Under the pieces are notes generated by a model. That model made no database searches and had not been told where the DNA came from. It saw only the letters and a program-made list of their open reading frames with translations. Shown one piece after another: positions 60,342 through 64,000 of a stretch of DNA of 64,000 bases; position 1 is the stretch's first letter, and every line of letters starts with the position of its first letter. The translations under genes were made by a program, and so were the position numbers. The stretch is from Oscillospiraceae bacterium (GTDB lineage Bacteria; Bacillota; Clostridia; Oscillospirales; CAG-272). The DNA lies in assembly GCA_015064695.1 (NCBI GenBank), contig SVRS01000001.1, positions 155,473 through 219,472 on the forward strand, given 5' to 3'.

Positions 60342-61125
60342 ATTCCATAACCTCCTTGGATAGTGTCAGATATTCCTGAGCAGCCCGGCTGGTCTTCTTG
60401 TAGGCCATGACCGGAAGGCTATTCTCTTGAGACCACTCAATAGACGAGTCTATGCGGATGAAGGTGTCGAAGAGGCGGACGTTGTCCAAAGAACCCAGCA
60501 CCTCAATGGCTTGCTTGAACTGGTTCTTTCGCTCGTTGGCCTTGGTCACCACCACACCGAGAATTTTTAGGTCAGGAGCAATGCGACCCAGCTTCTCATA
60601 GAATTCGAACAGGTTGGCCAAGCCGAACAGCCCCCAGGGAGAGGCTTCTACGGGGATGAGAATGAAGTCCGAGGCGCACATGATGTTCATGACCCAGCAG
60701 CCCAAAGTGGGCGGCGCGTCGATGAGGATATAGTCGTACTCCCCCGACTCACGGATCTTGGACAATCCCTGCTTCAAGATGAACTCTCTCTGCCACATGG
60801 TGAACAGGTCCACCTCGATGCCGCTCATGAGGATGGAGGAGGGAATGAGGTCCAGCCCCTCGTAGGCGGTGTGGCGTACGTACGGAGTCAGCTCCTTTTG
60901 CCCCTTGATGGCGGTGTAGAGATTCTCACCACTTTCGTTGAAGCCCAAGGCGGTCTCCTCGTCGAAGTAGGACAGGGTGAGGTTCATCTGCATATCGCCG
61001 TCGATGAGCAATACCTTTTTGCCCTCGGTGACCATGCTGTACCCCACGTTGGCGCAGGTGGTGGATTTGCCGCTTCCGCCCTTATTATTGGCGAAGCAGA
61101 TGATCTTGGTTTTCGTCTGACTCAT
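60328..61125 (-). CDS. ParA/MinD-family ATPase in a microcompartment locus (McdA-like candidate)
   Basis: A 265-residue ParA-type ATPase. The deviant Walker A NNKGGSGKST carries signature Lys (K15) and P-loop Lys (K20); Walker A' is LLIDGDMQMN (D44), Walker B YILIDAPPTLG (about 131-141). The usual DPQ after the second Asp is DMQ. It has no N-terminal HTH, so it is of the short kind that positions cargo on the nucleoid. No parB or parS-like gene is beside it; its partner is the overlapping 115-residue basic protein. Lying in line with EutP, a shell protein and a glycyl radical enzyme, it probably spaces or segregates microcompartments. Plasmid partition is less likely. Confidence 0.9.
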   Translation of the reverse strand: MSQTKTKIICFANNKGGSGKSTTCANVGYSMVTEGKKVLLIDGDMQMNLTLSYFDEETALGFNESGENLYTAIKGQKELTPYVRHTAYEGLDLIPSSILMSGIEVDLFTMWQREFILKQGLSKIRESGEYDYILIDAPPTLGCWVMNIMCASDFILIPVEASPWGLFGLANLFEFYEKLGRIAPDLKILGVVVTKANERKNQFKQAIEVLGSLDNVRLFDTFIRIDSSIEWSQENSLPVMAYKKTSRAAQEYLTLSKEVMEYAHR

Positions 61126-61157
61126 AATAGAACTCCTTTATTAAAGTTCTTGGGGTC

Positions 61158-61204
61158 AAGCCCTTCTTTCAAGAAGGGCTTGCGGGGGTCAGGGGCGGAG
61201 CCCC
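61158..61204. repeat. hairpin intergenic repeat between eutP and parA
   Basis: AAGCCCTTCTT/AAGAAGGGCTT (61158-61181) followed by GGGGCGGAGCCCC. It belongs to the family seen at 52991 and 63157-63508. Confidence 0.65.
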
Positions 61205-61211
61205 TCGTTTT

Positions 61212-61667
61212 TTACACAGGCAACGCGTCGGGAGCATCCGTAGGCTCCCGCAGGTAATCAATAATATCCGTAAGGCCCTCGCCCGTGTAGGAGCTGCAGG
61301 GGAAGATCCTCGTACATCCGCAGAGCTTCAGCCAGCGGGTGGCCTGCTCCACGTTGGCACCGGGGCGGTCGATGCCCGAGATGATACCGATGACTTCTCG
61401 GTTGACCAGACAGGTACAGCAGGGCGGGAACACGCAGAAGGGCTCCTCCGCGCCGATGACGAGGCCAACAATGTCCGCCTCGTAGGCGTACAGCGCCAGG
61501 GCCGCGCCCAGCTTGGCCACCTCGGTGTACTCCCCGGGGGTGTCGATGATGGTATTATGGTAGTTGATGTATTGGGTCTTGCAGTAGTGGAGCTGCTCCC
61601 CGCGCAAAGCCTGCGTCAAGGTGGTCTTTCCTGCCGCCACGCGACCCATCAAAATCAGTTTTTTCAT
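61212..61667 (-). CDS. eutP: EutP/PduV-type small GTPase-like protein of the microcompartment
   Basis: A 151-residue P-loop protein. Walker A is GRVAAGKTT (residues 8-16), KTQYINYHNTIIDTPGEY (about 30-47) holds the switch regions and G3 DTPG, and the late GxxCTRIFPCSSYTGEGL (about 115-135) matches the EutP G5-like end. A Cys cluster CVFPPCCTCLVN (about 79-90) is notable. EutP/PduV proteins associate with BMCs, with acetate kinase activity reported for EutP and a filament or positioning role suggested for PduV. It lies between the shell gene and the ParA gene, supporting a compartment-management block. Confidence 0.88.
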   Translation of the reverse strand: MKKLILMGRVAAGKTTLTQALRGEQLHYCKTQYINYHNTIIDTPGEYTEVAKLGAALALYAYEADIVGLVIGAEEPFCVFPPCCTCLVNREVIGIISGIDRPGANVEQATRWLKLCGCTRIFPCSSYTGEGLTDIIDYLREPTDAPDALPV

Positions 61668-61698
61668 AGCTTCTTATGGGGCGTTGCCCCATACCCCA

Positions 61699-61777
61699 CT
61701 CAAGGAATTTTTTGCAAACATCCTCGCTTACGCTCGGGGCAAATTCGCCTACGGCGAAGTTTGCGAAGTTCCTTGAG
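61699..61777. repeat. imperfect long inverted repeat between the shell gene and eutP
   Basis: Arms CTCAAGGAA..TTTGCAAAC and GTTTGCGAA..TTCCTTGAG around a second small hairpin (CGCCTACGGCG). No coding content; the gap 61668-61842 otherwise shows nothing. Confidence 0.55.
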
Positions 61778-61842
61778 AATCCTCAGAAACTCTTTGCAAA
61801 ATCATGTTGTATTCAAGTTCTTTGGCGTTCTCCCCGCTCCCC

Positions 61843-62211
61843 TTACGTTCTTGTTTTTTCGCAGACCGTGAACTTCAGGGTGTCTCTGAAATAGTCCCCG
61901 ATGGCGGTGAAGGCGGAGTCTACTTCGGAGACTCGGCCCGTGATGATGAGGGTGCCCGAGAAGCGATCCACGAAGCCCAGGTCGATGTTGGCCGACTTCA
62001 TGGCGATATCCGCGGTGATAACGGCGGTCTCGGCAGGGCTGACGGTGAGTACGCCAATAGCGGCGTGGGAGTAGTCCAGTTTAGGATCCAGGCCCAGCTT
62101 CTGATATAGAATGGGGTCGGGATTGGCGATGACATGCAGCAAGGTGATCTGCCGACCGGGCACCAGCTCCTGGACGATCCGCATTTTATCGTGCATTTCC
62201 AGTTCTTTCAT
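61843..62211 (-). CDS. BMC shell protein, EutS/PduU type (circularly permuted)
   Basis: A 122-residue BMC-domain protein of the EutS/PduU kind. RIVQELVPGRQITLLHVIANPD (about 9-30) forms the N-terminal strand/barrel part; AAIGVLTVSPAETAVITADIAMKSANIDLGFVDRFSGTLIITG (about 50-92, shortened) is the shell core; the end DYFRDTLKFTVCEKTRT is typical. These hexamers tile the compartment shell. The ATG at 62211 is preferred to 62223, where the start codon would overlap the ribosome site. Only one shell gene is in the window; the rest must lie beyond the right edge. Confidence 0.93.
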   Translation of the reverse strand: MKELEMHDKMRIVQELVPGRQITLLHVIANPDPILYQKLGLDPKLDYSHAAIGVLTVSPAETAVITADIAMKSANIDLGFVDRFSGTLIITGRVSEVDSAFTAIGDYFRDTLKFTVCEKTRT

Positions 62212-62315
62212 AAGGTAAAGCATCCTTTCGAAAGTTTTGCGTTGGTTCCGCAGGGAATTCCGGTCGTTCCGACCGAAAAAACGCGAAACTTTGGGAACTG
62301 AACCGAAGGGTCAGT

Positions 62316-63122
62316 TCAGCCGCCAATCTGTACCCGCAGGTGGCAGGTCAGCTTTTGGGATTCCCGCTCGGCGGTCTCCTTGAGCATCTGCATATGGGCG
62401 GCGGTGGGAGGGGTGATGTGGGAGAGGGTATACTCGCGACCCAGACCCGTGTACTTATCGGTTCCCAGTCTGTGGTAGGGAAGCAGGTGCAGCTCATGGA
62501 CGTTCGGTAGCGACTCCGCGAACCGCGCGATTTCGGCGATTTCGGCGGGGGTGTCGTTGAAGCCGGGGATGACGGGCACGCGGATGACCAGATGCTTGGC
62601 GTTTTCCGCGATCCAACGGGCGTTGTCCAGGATCTTCTCATTGGGCTGGCCCGTGAAGGCTTGGTGTTTGACCGAATCCATGTGCTTGATATCCATCATG
62701 ACGTGGTCGATGTGGGGGATCAAGCGGGCCACCACGTCGCGGTCTGCGAAGGCGGTGGTCTCAATGGCGGTATTAAAGCCTCGATCATGGCAGGCGCGGA
62801 GGATAGCTTCGGCAAAGTCAGGCTGGGCCATGGCCTCGCCGCCGGACAGGGTAATGCCTCCGCCCGAGCGGCGGTAGTAGACCTCGTCCTTGCACAGATC
62901 CTCCATCAACTCTCGTACCGTGATATCCTGCCCCACCGTCTTGGTGGTACCGTTCATGGTCAGCTCCTGGAGCTTGTATTCCTGGGACTCGGGATTGCAG
63001 CACCAGCGGCACCGCAGGTAGCATCCCTTCAGAAACACGATGGTCCGAATACCCGGCCCGTCGTGAATGGAGAAGCGCTGAATATCAAAAATGCGACCGA
63101 CTCGGTCGTTGTAATTGGCCAT
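62316..63122 (-). CDS. glycyl-radical enzyme activating enzyme (radical SAM)
   Basis: A 268-residue radical SAM protein that installs the glycyl radical on the enzyme encoded next to it. The cluster motif C-x3-C-x2-C is in KGCYLRCRWC (about 33-40), preceded by FSIHDGPGIRTIVF (about 18-31). SAM-binding GGGITLSGGEAMAQPDF (about 82-98), HVMMDIKHMD, and VIRVPVIPGFNDT follow. It lacks the Cys-rich two-cluster ferredoxin insert that many GRE activases carry between the radical SAM Cys and the GGE region, so it resembles pyruvate-formate-lyase activase in plan. ATG at 63122, AAAGGAC upstream. Separated from the GRE gene by 387 bases of repeats. Confidence 0.93.
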   Translation of the reverse strand: MANYNDRVGRIFDIQRFSIHDGPGIRTIVFLKGCYLRCRWCCNPESQEYKLQELTMNGTTKTVGQDITVRELMEDLCKDEVYYRRSGGGITLSGGEAMAQPDFAEAILRACHDRGFNTAIETTAFADRDVVARLIPHIDHVMMDIKHMDSVKHQAFTGQPNEKILDNARWIAENAKHLVIRVPVIPGFNDTPAEIAEIARFAESLPNVHELHLLPYHRLGTDKYTGLGREYTLSHITPPTAAHMQMLKETAERESQKLTCHLRVQIGG

Positions 63123-63156
63123 GTGGAGTCCTTTCTTTGGGGAGCACCAGGACTCT

Positions 63157-63480
63157 GCCCTGGACCCGCCCAAGAACCTTTTTGCAAAAAGGTTCTTGGG
63201 AATCTCCAAAAACCTTCAAAAAGGTATTTGTTCACGGGGAAAGGATTGTTAAAAAGAAGAATCAGTAATTCTGTTGAAAGTTCTTGGGAGTCCAGAACCC
63301 TTCTTTTAAGAAGGGTTTTGCCCTGGACCCGCCCAAGAACCTTTTTGCAAAAAGGTTCTTGGGAATCTCCAAAAATCTTCAAAAAGATATTTGTTCACGG
63401 GGAAAGGATTGTTAAAAAGAAGAATCAGTAATTGTGTTGAAAGTTCTTGGGAGTCCAGAACCCTTCTTTTAAGAAGGGTT
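63157..63480. repeat. two tandem 163-bp hairpin-rich repeats between the glycyl radical enzyme and its activase
   Basis: Copies at 63157-63319 and 63320-63480 differ at only a few positions. Each begins GCCCTGGACCCGCC, holds the hairpin CAAGAACC..GGTTCTTG and ends with AACCCTTCTT..AAGAAGGGTT. A third related hairpin with GGGGCAAAGCCCC lies at 63491-63508. The whole gap 63123-63509 is made of this material. Not coding. Confidence 0.85.
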
Positions 63481-63509
63481 CTGGTGGGGTCAAGGGGCAA
63501 AGCCCCTTG

Positions 63510-64000
63510 TTACAGGCTCGTCTGCTCGGTACGGCTGATGATGTCGTCCTGGAGGGAGCGGGAGAGGGTGGTAAAGAGGGCGGAGTAACCGGCCACGCGA
63601 ACCACAAGAGTCTTGTAGTTTTCGGGATGAGCCTGGGCGTCCAGGAGGGTCTCACGGGAGATGACGTTGTACTGAACGTGCATGCCCTTCTGATCGAAGA
63701 AGCCGCGGAGGTAGGCCACGAATTTCTCAAGACCCATCTCACCGGCCAAAGCGGAGGGATGGAACTTCTGATTGAGCAGAGTGCCATTGGAGGCATCGCC
63801 CAAATCCAGGCGGGCTACCGAGTTGGCGGTAGCGGTGGGACCCTTGACGTCGCGGCCGGACATGGGCCCTACGCCGTCAGCGATGGGGGTATTGGCCAAA
63901 CGGCCGTCGGGGGAGGCGCCTGCCTGGTGTCCAAGCGGCACGTTAGCGGATACGGGATACAGACCGGCATGGAACATACCGCCGCGGGGGTTGGTATGAT
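63510..64000 (-). CDS. glycyl radical enzyme, C-terminal part only
   Basis: About 162 residues of the C-terminus are visible; the gene runs off the right edge. GLYPVSANVPLG, SPDGRLANTPIADGVGPM, SNGTLLNQKFHPSAL, QYNVISRETL and the radical site VVRVAGYSALF are present; the radical Gly is 26 residues from the end (codon 63588-63590). The RVAGYSA form and the ending LQDDIISRTE fit dehydratase or lyase-type GREs (propanediol or glycerol dehydratase, choline trimethylamine-lyase), not classic pyruvate formate-lyase (RVSGYAV). With FucO nearby, 1,2-propanediol dehydratase is favoured but not proven. Confidence 0.92.
   Translation of the reverse strand, partial: HTNPRGGMFHAGLYPVSANVPLGHQAGASPDGRLANTPIADGVGPMSGRDVKGPTATANSVARLDLGDASNGTLLNQKFHPSALAGEMGLEKFVAYLRGFFDQKGMHVQYNVISRETLLDAQAHPENYKTLVVRVAGYSALFTTLSRSLQDDIISRTEQTSL

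Noticed and set aside
60328..61125. ParA as a sign of an integrated plasmid or prophage partition system
   Set aside because: No parB, repeat cluster of parS type, replication or phage gene is nearby, and the flanks are microcompartment genes.
1..64000. tRNA, rRNA, CRISPR, insertion sequence or prophage genes
   Set aside because: None recognised on either strand by reading; small structured RNAs without strong sequence motifs could have been missed.

Overview
The window reads as a chromosomal segment of an anaerobic, spore-forming, low-redox Firmicute of the Clostridia, most likely an Oscillospirales-type gut bacterium. The evidence is a SpoIVB-type sporulation protease, reverse rubrerythrin and rubredoxin, Rrf2, many sigma-A promoters with 17-bp spacers, strong AGGAGG-type ribosome sites, abundant Clostridia-style ECF sigma factors, glycan-directed lipoproteins, and a glycyl-radical-enzyme microcompartment locus. 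Coding regions are GC-rich, so long antisense open frames are common and were discarded. No rRNA, tRNA, CRISPR array, transposase or prophage was seen.

Layout. (1) 1-7.5 kb, minus strand: a surface glycan cluster made of a DUF4838 lipoprotein, two paralogous large lipoproteins of unknown family, and a GH123-like (DUF4091) protein cut by the window edge. Two nearly identical promoters drive it. (2) 7.6-16.2 kb: housekeeping genes typA/bipA, nagA, a membrane protein, rodA, a YitT-family protein, an SseB-like protein and an archaeal-type prolyl-tRNA synthetase. (3) 16.7-25.5 kb: two paralogous ECF sigma factor operons. In each, the sigma gene overlaps by ATGA a single-pass membrane protein with a BspA/TpLRR ectodomain that may act as its anti-sigma or sensor; further LRR or other lipoproteins follow. 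(4) 25.6-27.9 kb: a cytoplasmic GH3 enzyme. (5) 28.3-35.1 kb, plus strand: a cell-shape operon (maf, MreB-like, CPBP protease, PBP2, RNHCP protein, ruvX, membrane protein) in which mreC and mreD are absent. (6) 35.3-40.5 kb: an ArsB/NhaD-type permease, a membrane protein, and pdxY plus a shikimate-kinase-like gene divergent from a MocR/PdxR regulator. (7) 40.6-46.8 kb: a GH98-like lipoprotein, SpoIVB, a GH39-like lipoprotein, and a nuclease-fold candidate translationally coupled to it. (8) 47-54.8 kb: HAD phosphatase, membrane proteins, XRE regulators, a LURP-one protein, an SPFH protein, and an oxidative-stress set (Rrf2, reverse rubrerythrin, C-X-C rubredoxin, ferritin-like protein). (9) 54.9-59.9 kb: a URO-D-like protein, a phosphohexomutase, FucO-type lactaldehyde reductase and an XRE-TPR regulator. 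(10) 60-64 kb, minus strand: the distal end of a glycyl-radical-enzyme bacterial microcompartment (BMC) locus with the GRE C-terminus, its activase, an EutS/PduU-type shell protein, EutP, a ParA-type ATPase and a small Lys/Ala/Pro-rich disordered protein.

The most interesting signal is the last pair. A ParA ATPase overlaps a short low-complexity basic protein inside a catabolic BMC locus, which resembles the McdAB positioning system of carboxysomes and suggests active positioning of a GRE microcompartment. The FucO-type gene just outside the locus makes 1,2-propanediol from lactaldehyde (fucose or rhamnose breakdown), so a propanediol-dehydratase compartment is the favoured reading, though the GRE substrate cannot be fixed from its C-terminus. 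A second candidate system is the duplicated ECF sigma/LRR-membrane pair with a shared inverted-repeat element upstream. Two dispersed repeat families are also present: MITE-like elements with 18-bp inverted ends, and hairpin-rich intergenic repeats that punctuate the BMC locus.
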